Assembly: GCF_001550375.1 (NCBI RefSeq)
Contig: NZ_LRTR01000532.1
Coordinates: 1 to 64,000, forward strand
Direction: 5' to 3'
Length of the DNA stretch: 64,000 bases
DNA from: Streptomyces europaeiscabiei
GTDB lineage: Bacteria; Actinomycetota; Actinomycetes; Streptomycetales; Streptomycetaceae
Part shown: positions 1 through 7,721 of the stretch, one piece after another
Numbering within the stretch: the first letter of the stretch is position 1
Layout: the number at the start of each line of letters is the position of its first letter
Notes under the pieces: generated by a model
What the model was told of the DNA's origin: nothing
The model's input: the letters and a program-made list of their open reading frames with translations, nothing else
The model's database searches: none
Translations under genes and position numbers: made by a program

Positions 1-425
1 CGCTCGGCGCCCTGCTCGGCGGCGGTCCGCCGTCGGCGGTAGCCGCTCTCGACCGGGCGGGCCGCAGTCTCGGCCTGGCATTCCAGGTCATCGACGATGT
101 GCTGGGCATCTGGGGCGACCCCGAGATCACCGGCAAACCCGTTCACGGCGATCTTCGGGAGGCCAAGAAGACCTTCCCCGTGCTGGCCGCACTCGACTCC
201 CCGTCCGCTGAAGCGCGGCGTCTGGCCGTGGTGCTGAAGTCAGGAGCGGACCCGCAGGAGGCGGCCGTACTCGTCGAGGCGGCGGGCGGCCGGGCGGCGG
301 CGCTGGCCGAGGCACGCCATCACATCGCGGCGGCGGAGGCCGCGCTGGCGGACGCTTCGCTGCAGGGCACGGCAGGCGACGAGTTGCGGGCGCTGGCGGC
401 GTTCCTCGTGCGTCGCGACCTCTGA
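1..425 (+). CDS. Polyprenyl (isoprenyl) diphosphate synthase, C-terminal part
   Basis: The gene enters from the left edge (codons begin at base 3), so only the last 140 residues or so are visible. They contain the second aspartate-rich motif of the trans-prenyltransferase family in the context FQVIDDVLGIWGD, followed by the conserved GKP and DLREAKKT stretch that binds diphosphate through magnesium. Such enzymes condense isopentenyl diphosphate with allylic diphosphates to give geranylgeranyl or longer chains in the cytoplasm. The chain length cannot be judged because the first aspartate-rich motif lies outside the window. A hairpin follows 18 bases after the stop, so this is probably the last gene of its unit and is unrelated to the polysaccharide genes that follow. 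Confidence 0.9.
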   Translation, partial: LGALLGGGPPSAVAALDRAGRSLGLAFQVIDDVLGIWGDPEITGKPVHGDLREAKKTFPVLAALDSPSAEARRLAVVLKSGADPQEAAVLVEAAGGRAAALAEARHHIAAAEAALADASLQGTAGDELRALAAFLVRRDL

Positions 426-443
426 CGGAGTGCCGGCCGCGTT

Positions 444-468
444 CCGGGGCCTTCCCACCGGGCCCCGG
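444..468 (+). terminator. Hairpin after polyprenyl synthase
   Basis: Eight-base perfect stem (CCGGGGCC with GGCCCCGG) around a nine-base loop, just downstream of the synthase stop. There is no U tract, as is usual in high-GC actinobacteria. Confidence 0.5.
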
Positions 469-469
469 G

Positions 470-1125
470 ACAGCCGAGCGCCTCCTGTCCGGCGGGCGCC
501 CCGCTCGTTCCTCGCGGGGCTCCGGCGCTCCAACTGATGCGTAGGACTTGCCGGCCCGGGGTGGTCGCGGACTGGTTGGCCACGTCGCTGACTTCGGCCG
601 GGCCGGCGTAGTAAAGAAACTGGTCGCCTTCGCCAGGGGCGGCTCATGGCCACGATCTGCAGCACGTGGTGAGTCCCGCGGCCTCGGCTGCGGTGCGCAG
701 GGTGCGTTCGTGGTCGGCGAAGGTGTGGCCGGGGCTCGGCCGGGTTGTCGGGGCGGGCGGTGCGATCAAGTACCCGTCTGCGTCCCGCCGATCCGCGTTG
801 GAGATGGCACCGAGTCCTGACAGGGCTCGGGCCCTCCGTAACTTTCTCCACAACGGACCAAAAGCCTGGCTGGTCCGGAGGGAGGTGTGGACACATGGGG
901 CTGAAGTCTCTAGCCTTGTCGGCGAACCATCACGGTCGTCGATGTGACCCGACAGCGCGGTAGCCATCGACCTCTCCTGTTTCCGAGCCGTTGCCCCCGC
1001 TCGGCGTAGTGGCCTGCTGAAGCACACCTGGCGGGCCGAAGCGGCGACATCCCGCTACGGCATCGGCGCGGCAGCGCGCGCCCCAAGCCTGGCAGCCATC
1101 TGTTCAGGAAGGGGATTGCATTGTC
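470..1125. other. Gene-free stretch with an unidentified decayed minus-strand reading frame
   Basis: No intact gene was found here. On the minus strand, from about 860 down to about 540, several short frames give protein-like text in succession. One contains GYLIAPPAPTTRP and HTFADHERTLRTAAEAAGL, the next VLQIVAMSRPW, and the next DQFLYYAGPAEVSD. This looks like one former gene broken by frameshifts. The family was not identified. The last 25 bases hold the ribosome site of the gene at 1126. Confidence 0.3.
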
Positions 1126-3960
1126 ATGTTCATGAGAATCAGGAGGGCTAAAGCCGCGCGTTGGCCGGCCATCGGTTCGGCTCTGCTCCTGGTCGCGGCC
1201 ACTCTCACCGCGACCTTGTCCAGTGCGACCCCGGCCTCGGCGCACCCGATCAACGCCGCCGACTTCCAGCAGGTCCAACTGGCCCGCGGTGTCGCGGAGG
1301 TCGGTGAGCCGATGTCGCTGGCCGTACTCGCCGACCGGTCGGTGCTGCATACCGCTCGCAACGGGACCGTGCGCCGCACGGAGGCCAACGGCACCACCAC
1401 GGTGATCGGCAACATCCCCGTATACGTGCACGACGAGGACGGCCTGCAGGGCATCGGCATCGACCCGGGTTTCGCCACCAACCGGCACATCTACCTCTAC
1501 TACGCCCCGCCGCTGTCCACACCAGGAGGCGACGCACCGACCACCGGCGGCAACTGGTCGGCGTGGCAGGGTGTCAACCGGCTTTCCCGGTTCACGCTCA
1601 ACGCCGACTTCACGCTCAACCAGTCCAGCAAAGTGGACATCCTCGACGTGGCGGCCGACCGGGGTATCTGCTGCCACGCCGGCGGAGACATCGACTTCGA
1701 CGCGGCAGGCAACCTGTACCTGTCCACAGGCGACGACACCAACCCGTTCGAGTCCGCCGGATATTCCCCGCTCGACGAGCGGTCCAACCGCAACCCGGCG
1801 TTCGACGCGCAGCGCACCGCCGCCAACACCAACGACCTGCGCGGCAAGATCTTACGAATCAAGGTGAACGAGAACGGGTCGTACTCGATCCCGGCAGGCA
1901 ACCTGTTCCCGCCCGGCACGGCCAGGACCCGGCCGGAGATCTACGCGATGGGCCTCCGCAACCCGTTCCGGATGAGCGTGGACAAGGCCACCGGCATCGT
2001 CTACGTCGGCGACTACGGCCCCGATGCCGGCGCCACCTCGGCGCGCGGGCCGCAGGGCCAGGTCGAGTTCAACCGCGTCACGGGCCCGGGCTTCTATGGC
2101 TGGCCATACTGCAACGGCACGAACACGAGCTCCGAGACGTACGCCGAGTGGGACTTCGCCACCAACACGGCAGGAGCGAAGTACAACTGCTCGGGCGGGC
2201 CGACGAACAACTCGTTCCGCAATACCGGCTTGAGTACGCTGCCCCCCGCCAAGGCTGCCTGGATCCGTTACGGCGGCGACGCCGGCAGCCCGCCGGCGTT
2301 CGGCGGCGGCTCGGAGTCGCCGATGGCGGGCCCGGTGTACCGGTACGACCCCGACGTCGGCTCGCCCACGAAGTTCCCGCAGTCGTTCGACGGGCAGTTC
2401 TTCGCCACGGAGTTCGGCCGCGGCTGGATCAAGCCGATCCACCTCAACGCCGACGGTTCCCCGGGGAGCATCGACAGCTTCCCCTGGACCGGCAAGCAGG
2501 TGATCGACTCGGCGTTCGGCCCGGACGGCTCCTACTACGTGCTGGACTACGGTGCCGGGCTGTACCAGGGCGACCAATACTCTGCCCTTTACCGTTTCGA
2601 CTACGTCGGCGGCGGCAACCGGGCGCCCACGGCGATGGCCGGCGCCAACCGGACCTCCGGCGCGGCGCCGTTGACCGTGACATTCTCCTCGGCCGGCTCA
2701 TCCGACCCTGACGGTGGGGCACTGACCTATGCGTGGAGCTTCGGTGATGGCACCACCTCCACCGTCGCCAACCCGACGAAGACGTACAACGCCAACGGCG
2801 ATTACACGGCCACGCTGACGGTGCGCGACCCGCAGGGTGCCACCGGCACCGCCGACGTGCGGATCACCGTCGGCAACACCGCGCCGACCGTGACCATCAA
2901 CAGCCCCACCGCGGGGGAGATCTTCGCCTTCGGCGACACCGTGCCGTTCAGTATCACCGTGACGGATCCGGAGGACGGCACGGTCGACTGCACCAAGGTC
3001 AAGCTGACGTACATCGTCGGTCACGACAGCCACGGCCACCCGATCACCTCGAAGACCGGTTGCTCCGGCACGATCACCATTCCGGTCGACGGTGAGCACG
3101 ACGACGCGGCGAACATCTTCGCGGTCTTCGATGCCGAGTACACCGACAACGCCGGGCTCACCACGCACAAGCAGCACATCCTGCAGCCGAAGCACCGGCA
3201 GGCCGAGCACTACAAGACATCGTCAGGCATCGCCACCTTGGACAAGTCGACCGCAGAGGGCGGCAAGTCCGTTGGTGACATCGAGAACGGCGACTGGATC
3301 GCATTCGAGCCGTACAAGCTCAGCAACGCCACGTCGTTCAGCGCCCGGGTGTCGTCAGCCGGCGCGGGCGGCACGTTGCAGGTTCGGGCCGGTTCGCCGA
3401 CCGGCACCGTCCTCGGCTCCGCCACCGTCCCGGTCACCGGCTCGTGGACGAACTTCACCACTGTCAACGGCTCGATCTCCGGTGCACCGGCCGGCACCAC
3501 CACGCTCTACCTGACCTTCACCGGCGGCTCCGGATTCCTCTTCGACGTCGACGCGTTCACCTTCAATCCCGGCGGCGGCCCGCCCACCCCCGGGGTGGGT
3601 CCGATCGTGGGGCTCGCGGGTAAGTGTCTGGATGTCCGTGACGGCGGCTCGGCGGATGGGACGGCGGTGCAGATCTCGTCGTGTACGGGCTCGGCGGGGC
3701 AGCGGTGGACGGTGGCGCCGGGGTCGACGGTCAAGGCGTTGGGCAAGTGCCTGGATGTCACCGGTAACGGGTCGAGAGTCCAGTTGTGGTCCTGCAACGG
3801 TGGCGCCAACCAGAACTGGCAGGCGTACCCGGACGGGTCGCTGCGCAACCCGCAGGCGGGCAAGTGCCTGGACGTGTCGGGCGCCAACTCGTCGGACGGC
3901 ACCCTCGTGTCCCTGTGGACCTGCCACGGCGGAGCCAACCAGAAATGGACCCTGCCCTGA
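1126..3960 (+). CDS. Secreted PQQ-type soluble sugar dehydrogenase-like protein with PKD, CBM6-like and ricin-lectin modules
   Basis: This 944-residue protein starts with a basic, then hydrophobic export signal ending near Ala39. Residues about 50-490 form a beta-propeller of the soluble glucose/sorbosone dehydrogenase type, with blade motifs such as GGDIDFDAAGNLYLSTGD and EIYAMGLRNPFRMSVD. A PKD domain follows (about 495-585), then an Ig-like and CBM6-like region (about 590-815), and a ricin-type beta-trefoil with three GKCLD..QxW repeats (about 822-944). The expected role is oxidation of a sugar or glycoside outside the cell while bound to polysaccharide; the substrate and cofactor cannot be read from sequence. 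The chosen ATG has AGGAAGGGG 11 bases upstream, and a second in-frame ATG lies six bases on. Only 29 bases separate it from the next gene, which suggests one transcript. Its last 390 bases are repeated exactly at the end of that gene. Confidence 0.88.
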   Translation: MFMRIRRAKAARWPAIGSALLLVAATLTATLSSATPASAHPINAADFQQVQLARGVAEVGEPMSLAVLADRSVLHTARNGTVRRTEANGTTTVIGNIPVYVHDEDGLQGIGIDPGFATNRHIYLYYAPPLSTPGGDAPTTGGNWSAWQGVNRLSRFTLNADFTLNQSSKVDILDVAADRGICCHAGGDIDFDAAGNLYLSTGDDTNPFESAGYSPLDERSNRNPAFDAQRTAANTNDLRGKILRIKVNENGSYSIPAGNLFPPGTARTRPEIYAMGLRNPFRMSVDKATGIVYVGDYGPDAGATSARGPQGQVEFNRVTGPGFYGWPYCNGTNTSSETYAEWDFATNTAGAKYNCSGGPTNNSFRNTGLSTLPPAKAAWIRYGGDAGSPPAFGGGSESPMAGPVYRYDPDVGSPTKFPQSFDGQFFATEFGRGWIKPIHLNADGSPGSIDSFPWTGKQVIDSAFGPDGSYYVLDYGAGLYQGDQYSALYRFDYVGGGNRAPTAMAGANRTSGAAPLTVTFSSAGSSDPDGGALTYAWSFGDGTTSTVANPTKTYNANGDYTATLTVRDPQGATGTADVRITVGNTAPTVTINSPTAGEIFAFGDTVPFSITVTDPEDGTVDCTKVKLTYIVGHDSHGHPITSKTGCSGTITIPVDGEHDDAANIFAVFDAEYTDNAGLTTHKQHILQPKHRQAEHYKTSSGIATLDKSTAEGGKSVGDIENGDWIAFEPYKLSNATSFSARVSSAGAGGTLQVRAGSPTGTVLGSATVPVTGSWTNFTTVNGSISGAPAGTTTLYLTFTGGSGFLFDVDAFTFNPGGGPPTPGVGPIVGLAGKCLDVRDGGSADGTAVQISSCTGSAGQRWTVAPGSTVKALGKCLDVTGNGSRVQLWSCNGGANQNWQAYPDGSLRNPQAGKCLDVSGANSSDGTLVSLWTCHGGANQKWTLP
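3571..3960 (+). repeat. 390-bp direct repeat, copy A (lectin module)
   Basis: This segment encodes the glycine-proline linker, the whole ricin-type lectin domain and the stop codon. By base-by-base reading it is identical to 5298-5687, including synonymous positions. It points to very recent duplication or gene conversion. Confidence 0.95.
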
Positions 3961-3989
3961 TTTCTGTCACCAAGAAGGGAGCGACGGAC

Positions 3990-5687
3990 ATGCGCAGACA
4001 ACCCCGAATGCTGCTTGGTGGGGTGGCCACGACACTCGCCGCCCTGGCCCTCCTCGCGCAGCCCACACCCGTCAGTGCCGCGGACACGTCCTACGACGTC
4101 CTCGTGTTCTCCAAGACAGCCGGTTTCCGGCACGACTCGATCCCCGCAGGGATCCAGGCCATCCGCGACCTCGGCGCGGCGAACAGTTTCACGGTGACGG
4201 CCACGGAGGACGGCAACCACTTCACCCCCGGCAACCTGAGCCGTTACGAGGCGGTGGTCTTCCTCAACACCACCGGCGACGTTCTGAACGACGCCCAGCA
4301 GTCGGCGTTCCAGTCGTACATCGGCTCGGGCGGCGGCTTCGTCGGCGTCCACTCGGCCGCGGACACGGAGTACAACTGGCCGTTCTACGGCGATCTGGTC
4401 GGCGCCTACTTCGCCTCCCACCCCGCTGTCCAGCAGGCCAACGTCAAAGTGGAGGGGCGGGCGCACGCGGCGACCGCCCACCTGCCGCAGACATGGACCC
4501 GCACCGACGAGTGGTACAACTTCCGGACCAACCCCCGTACCACCGCGCGCGTGCTCACCACGCTGGACGAGTCGTCGTACTCGGGCGGCTCGATGGGCGC
4601 CGACCACCCGCACACCTGGTGCAAGACCTATTCGGGGGGCCGGTCCTTCTACACCGGCGGCGGGCACAGCCAGGCGTCGTACGCGGAGCCGGCGCTCCGG
4701 GCGCACCTGCTAGGCGGTATCCGGTACGCGGCAGGCCGGACCAAGGCCGACTGCCGGCCCGAGAACGGCTATACGGCCCTCTACAACGGCTCGACCACCG
4801 GCTGGTCGCAGGCCGGCCCAGGCGGCTTCACCAACTCGGACGCCACCCTCGCCTCGTACGGCGGCCTGGGCATGCTCTGGTACAGCGCCCGGCAGTTCAC
4901 CGACTACTCGCTGAAGCTGGACTGGAAGATGCCCGGCGACGACAACTCCGGTGTGATCGTGGGCTTCCCGCCGTCGAGCGACCCGTCGTCGGCACTGAAC
5001 AACGGCTACGAGGTCCAGATCGACGCCACCGACGCGCCTGACCGTACGACTGGCTCGATCTACGCCGTCAAGGCCCCGGACACGGCTGCCCGGGACGCGG
5101 CACTCAACCCACCGGGCGAGTGGAACACCTTCGAGTTGCTGGTGGAGGGCGAGCGGCTCCAGGTCTGGCTCAATGGCGTGAAGATCAATGACTTCACCAA
5201 CACCGACCCCGCCCGCTCGCTCGCCGGCCACGTCGGCATCCAGAATCACGGTACGGGGGACGACGTATCGTTCCGCAACGTCCGGATCAAGGAGCTGGGC
5301 GGCGGCCCGCCCACCCCCGGGGTGGGTCCGATCGTGGGGCTCGCGGGTAAGTGTCTGGATGTCCGTGACGGCGGCTCGGCGGATGGGACGGCGGTGCAGA
5401 TCTCGTCGTGTACGGGCTCGGCGGGGCAGCGGTGGACGGTGGCGCCGGGGTCGACGGTCAAGGCGTTGGGCAAGTGCCTGGATGTCACCGGTAACGGGTC
5501 GAGAGTCCAGTTGTGGTCCTGCAACGGTGGCGCCAACCAGAACTGGCAGGCGTACCCGGACGGGTCGCTGCGCAACCCGCAGGCGGGCAAGTGCCTGGAC
5601 GTGTCGGGCGCCAACTCGTCGGACGGCACCCTCGTGTCCCTGTGGACCTGCCACGGCGGAGCCAACCAGAAATGGACCCTGCCCTGA
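3990..5687 (+). CDS. Secreted ThuA-domain / 3-keto-disaccharide hydrolase (DUF1080) / ricin-lectin protein
   Basis: The ATG at 3990 follows AGAAGGGA at 3972-3979, giving 565 residues. An export signal runs to about Ala30. Residues about 32-250 are a ThuA-like (class I glutamine-amidotransferase fold) domain, with FSKTAGFRHDSIPAG and the late GADHPHTWCK motif. Residues about 258-433 match the concanavalin-like 3-keto-disaccharide hydrolase domain (formerly DUF1080): LYNGSTTGWSQ, NNGYEVQIDATD and VGIQNHG. The ricin-type lectin fills 442-565. ThuA proteins are linked to trehalose and keto-sugar use, and the second domain to cleavage of 3-keto glycosides. Combining both with a lectin suggests extracellular attack on an oxidised glycoside made by the neighbouring dehydrogenase. 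The gene lies 29 bases after that gene and ends at a strong terminator. The exact reaction is unproven. Confidence 0.88.
   Translation: MRRQPRMLLGGVATTLAALALLAQPTPVSAADTSYDVLVFSKTAGFRHDSIPAGIQAIRDLGAANSFTVTATEDGNHFTPGNLSRYEAVVFLNTTGDVLNDAQQSAFQSYIGSGGGFVGVHSAADTEYNWPFYGDLVGAYFASHPAVQQANVKVEGRAHAATAHLPQTWTRTDEWYNFRTNPRTTARVLTTLDESSYSGGSMGADHPHTWCKTYSGGRSFYTGGGHSQASYAEPALRAHLLGGIRYAAGRTKADCRPENGYTALYNGSTTGWSQAGPGGFTNSDATLASYGGLGMLWYSARQFTDYSLKLDWKMPGDDNSGVIVGFPPSSDPSSALNNGYEVQIDATDAPDRTTGSIYAVKAPDTAARDAALNPPGEWNTFELLVEGERLQVWLNGVKINDFTNTDPARSLAGHVGIQNHGTGDDVSFRNVRIKELGGGPPTPGVGPIVGLAGKCLDVRDGGSADGTAVQISSCTGSAGQRWTVAPGSTVKALGKCLDVTGNGSRVQLWSCNGGANQNWQAYPDGSLRNPQAGKCLDVSGANSSDGTLVSLWTCHGGANQKWTLP
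5298..5687 (+). repeat. 390-bp direct repeat, copy B (lectin module)
   Basis: Identical to 3571-3960. The shared stretch begins exactly at the GGGPPTP linker in both genes, so the module was copied as a unit with its linker. Recombination between the copies would delete 1.7 kb and fuse the dehydrogenase to a single lectin. Confidence 0.95.
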
Positions 5688-5703
5688 GCTGACGCGGCAC
5701 GCT

Positions 5704-5740
5704 GGAAGGGCCACCGCACTCACCGTGCGGTGGCCCTTCC
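5704..5740 (+). terminator. Terminator of the dehydrogenase/ThuA operon
   Basis: Perfect 16-base stem (GGAAGGGCCACCGCAC with its complement) around a five-base loop, 17 bases after the stop. It is one of the strongest hairpins in the window. Confidence 0.85.
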
Positions 5741-5829
5741 GCGTTCCCAGGCCGGGTGTGGCTGACGTCAGGCTGTGCCGCGCTTTGGTGCGGGCGTGGC
5801 CGAGTACGTGCTCCCGAGCGGGCCGGGGC

Positions 5830-6103
5830 GTCCGGCGCATGCGTGTGCGCCCACTCCTGAAGGACCGCCCCCGCCGCACCGCCGACACGAAAGCAAGCCG
5901 GTGGCCGCACCGTCCCCAGCTGGTCCGGCAGCCGCGAGGAGTCTGCGCCACGGCTCGGCGGGTTCCGGGGGAGTGCGGCCGTTGTTCCGCACGAACCTGT
6001 CACGCGGCGAACGTCCCGTGGAGATCGGGAGCACCGGGCCCCGCAAGCCGTGCGGTCCGATGTACGCGACCGGCTGGGTGCCGCCGGTGCCCCCGCTCAC
6101 CTG
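5830..6103 (-). pseudogene. Remnant of a feruloyl esterase / PHB-depolymerase-type esterase
   Basis: Reading leftwards from about 6103, the minus strand gives GGTQPVAYIG, then [11 protein letters not shown], then PPEPAEP. This lines up with [21 protein letters not shown] and NPPEPAPG of the intact esterase at 33410-34720. The catalytic aspartate region (HGINDN in the intact gene) reads HGLRGP here, so the acid residue is lost. Further left a different frame gives GCRTSWGRCGHRLAF, which resembles the YSGCR..YPV.WAAF segment. The serine-bearing N-terminal half is absent. This is a dead fragment of a third copy of the esterase family and the only content of the 5741-6156 gap. Confidence 0.7.
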
Positions 6104-6156
6104 TCCGCCCGAGCGATCGCGCTGTCGTTCGAGATCGCCCTCATGGAGGTGGCGAC

Positions 6157-7650
6157 TCAGCGGTAGCCGGCGGCGACGATGTTGGCCTGCACCGCGCTCT
6201 CGGTTGCGTCGGACGGATATCCGGACACCATCGCGCCCTCGTAGAAGGTGCCGGCGCTGAGGTTCGCGCCGCCGCCGGGCTTGCAGCAGTCACCACCGCT
6301 GCCGAGGATGATGGCGCCCTGCTTCTTCATGGGGCTGTAGCCGGGCGGAAGCGCGCCGTCCCACAGCGTGGTCAGGCTTCCGGTCTGGCCGTTGCCACCC
6401 TTGAGCGCGAATCGGCTCGTCCCGTTGTTCTTCAACATCGCCGTCACGAACTTGCTGGTGAAGGCCCGCTGGTTCGTGTTCCAGGCCTGGCTGCCACCGG
6501 AGTAGAGCCCCCATTCGAGGTCCGCCTGGACCCATGGGCCGGTGCCGGAGCACCCGCCGAACCAGCACTGGGTGCTGAAATTGATCGCGTCCATCGCCCC
6601 GGCCGCGTCGGCCGCTCGGGTCGTCTCACTGTTGCCGTAGTCGAAGCAGCAGCCGCCGTTGACATGGGTGCCGCTGGTCACCATGTACATGCCTTCGGGG
6701 GCGCTGCCGGTCGGCACGCCGGTCAGGTGGCCGTCCCGCCAGTAGCTGTTGCCGGGGTTGATGTAGAGCGAGTAGGCCTTGCTGCCGCCGACCGCCAGCG
6801 ACTCCGACGTCGCGTTCGCCGGGCGGCTCTGGGGGGAGCCGGGCACCACACTCGATCCCTGGTACCACAGGTCGTTCCCGCGGCCGGATTGGTCGTAGAC
6901 GACGGTGACGACACAGGTGGTCCCCGCGCAGAACGAGTCCTGCGTCGTCGCGTCGGCGGTGCCGCCCGCGCTCAGGACGCCGATGTTCCGGGTCGTGCTG
7001 TCGGACGAGCGCCGGACCTGGTAGAGGTTTCCGTTGTAGGTGCCGTAGAGCGCTCGTGTGGTGCTGTGGGCTGCGATGCAGGGGGTGCCGCCCGAGGCGT
7101 AGATGTCACACGTGCCCGCGCCCCCTGGCACCGGAGGGTCCGTCGGCGGGGTCGGCGAGCTCCACTGCTGGTTGGTGCCGCCGTGGCAGGACCAGAGGGT
7201 GATTCTGGTGCCGTTGGCGGTGCCGCCGGCGTTGGCGTCGAGGCAGAGTCCGGACTGGACGCCGGTGATGGTGCCGTTGGGGTTGACGTTCCACTGTTGG
7301 TTGTTCTGGCCGTTGCAGTCCCAGATGACGACGGCGGTGCCGTTGGTGGTGCCGCGTCCGCTGGCGTCGAGGCACTTGCCGCCGGAGACGGTCAGTTGTT
7401 TGCCGGCGGTGTAGGTCCAGGTCTGGCCGGGCGCGCCGGTGCAGTCCCAGAGTTGGGTCTGGGTGCCGTTGGTGGTGCTGGAGCCGGGGACGGTCAGGCA
7501 GCGGCCGGACTGCGACCCCACGATGGGGGCGCTCTGCCCGGGCTCGATCGGTGCAGCCACCGCGGTGGCGCCGACGGCGACAAGCACCAGGGCGGCGCCC
7601 AGCGCGGACAGCCGTCCGTACCAACGGGGCCGAGGTATCCGAAACACCAT
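6157..7650 (-). CDS. Secreted alpha-L-arabinofuranosidase, GH54 (AbfB type), with N-terminal ricin lectin
   Basis: The protein has 497 residues: an export signal to about residue 33, a ricin-type lectin (42-165) with three QxW repeats, a short TP-rich linker, and a GH54 catalytic domain (180-497). The GH54 part is recognisable by CDIYASGGTPCIAAHSTTRA near its start, the CCFDYGNSE segment and ADLEWGLYSG, whose glutamate matches the family nucleophile region. GH54 enzymes release terminal arabinofuranose from arabinan and arabinoxylan. Fungal members carry a C-terminal CBM42; here an N-terminal lectin takes its place. The ATG at 7650 has GAGGAA just upstream. The lectin DNA is almost identical, in inverted orientation, to that of the gene at 17734-20115. 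It lies 71 bases after the gene at 7722-11282 on the same strand and may be co-transcribed with it. Confidence 0.9.
   Translation of the reverse strand: MVFRIPRPRWYGRLSALGAALVLVAVGATAVAAPIEPGQSAPIVGSQSGRCLTVPGSSTTNGTQTQLWDCTGAPGQTWTYTAGKQLTVSGGKCLDASGRGTTNGTAVVIWDCNGQNNQQWNVNPNGTITGVQSGLCLDANAGGTANGTRITLWSCHGGTNQQWSSPTPPTDPPVPGGAGTCDIYASGGTPCIAAHSTTRALYGTYNGNLYQVRRSSDSTTRNIGVLSAGGTADATTQDSFCAGTTCVVTVVYDQSGRGNDLWYQGSSVVPGSPQSRPANATSESLAVGGSKAYSLYINPGNSYWRDGHLTGVPTGSAPEGMYMVTSGTHVNGGCCFDYGNSETTRAADAAGAMDAINFSTQCWFGGCSGTGPWVQADLEWGLYSGGSQAWNTNQRAFTSKFVTAMLKNNGTSRFALKGGNGQTGSLTTLWDGALPPGYSPMKKQGAIILGSGGDCCKPGGGANLSAGTFYEGAMVSGYPSDATESAVQANIVAAGYR
7162..7512 (-). repeat. 351-bp inverted repeat, copy A (lectin module)
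   Basis: The lectin-coding segment of the GH54 gene. Its reverse complement matches 19753-20103 with about seven mismatches by eye (roughly 98 percent) and no gaps. Confidence 0.9.
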
Positions 7651-7721
7651 GGCGGTTCCTCACGGGTTCGTAGAGAGGGATGCCCGGCGCGCGACCGCGC
7701 CGGGCATCCCGTCCGGACGGG

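Noticed and set aside
1-425. Terpene or carotenoid gene cluster at the left edge
   Set aside because: Only the end of one polyprenyl synthase is visible, and no cyclase, desaturase or other pathway gene follows.
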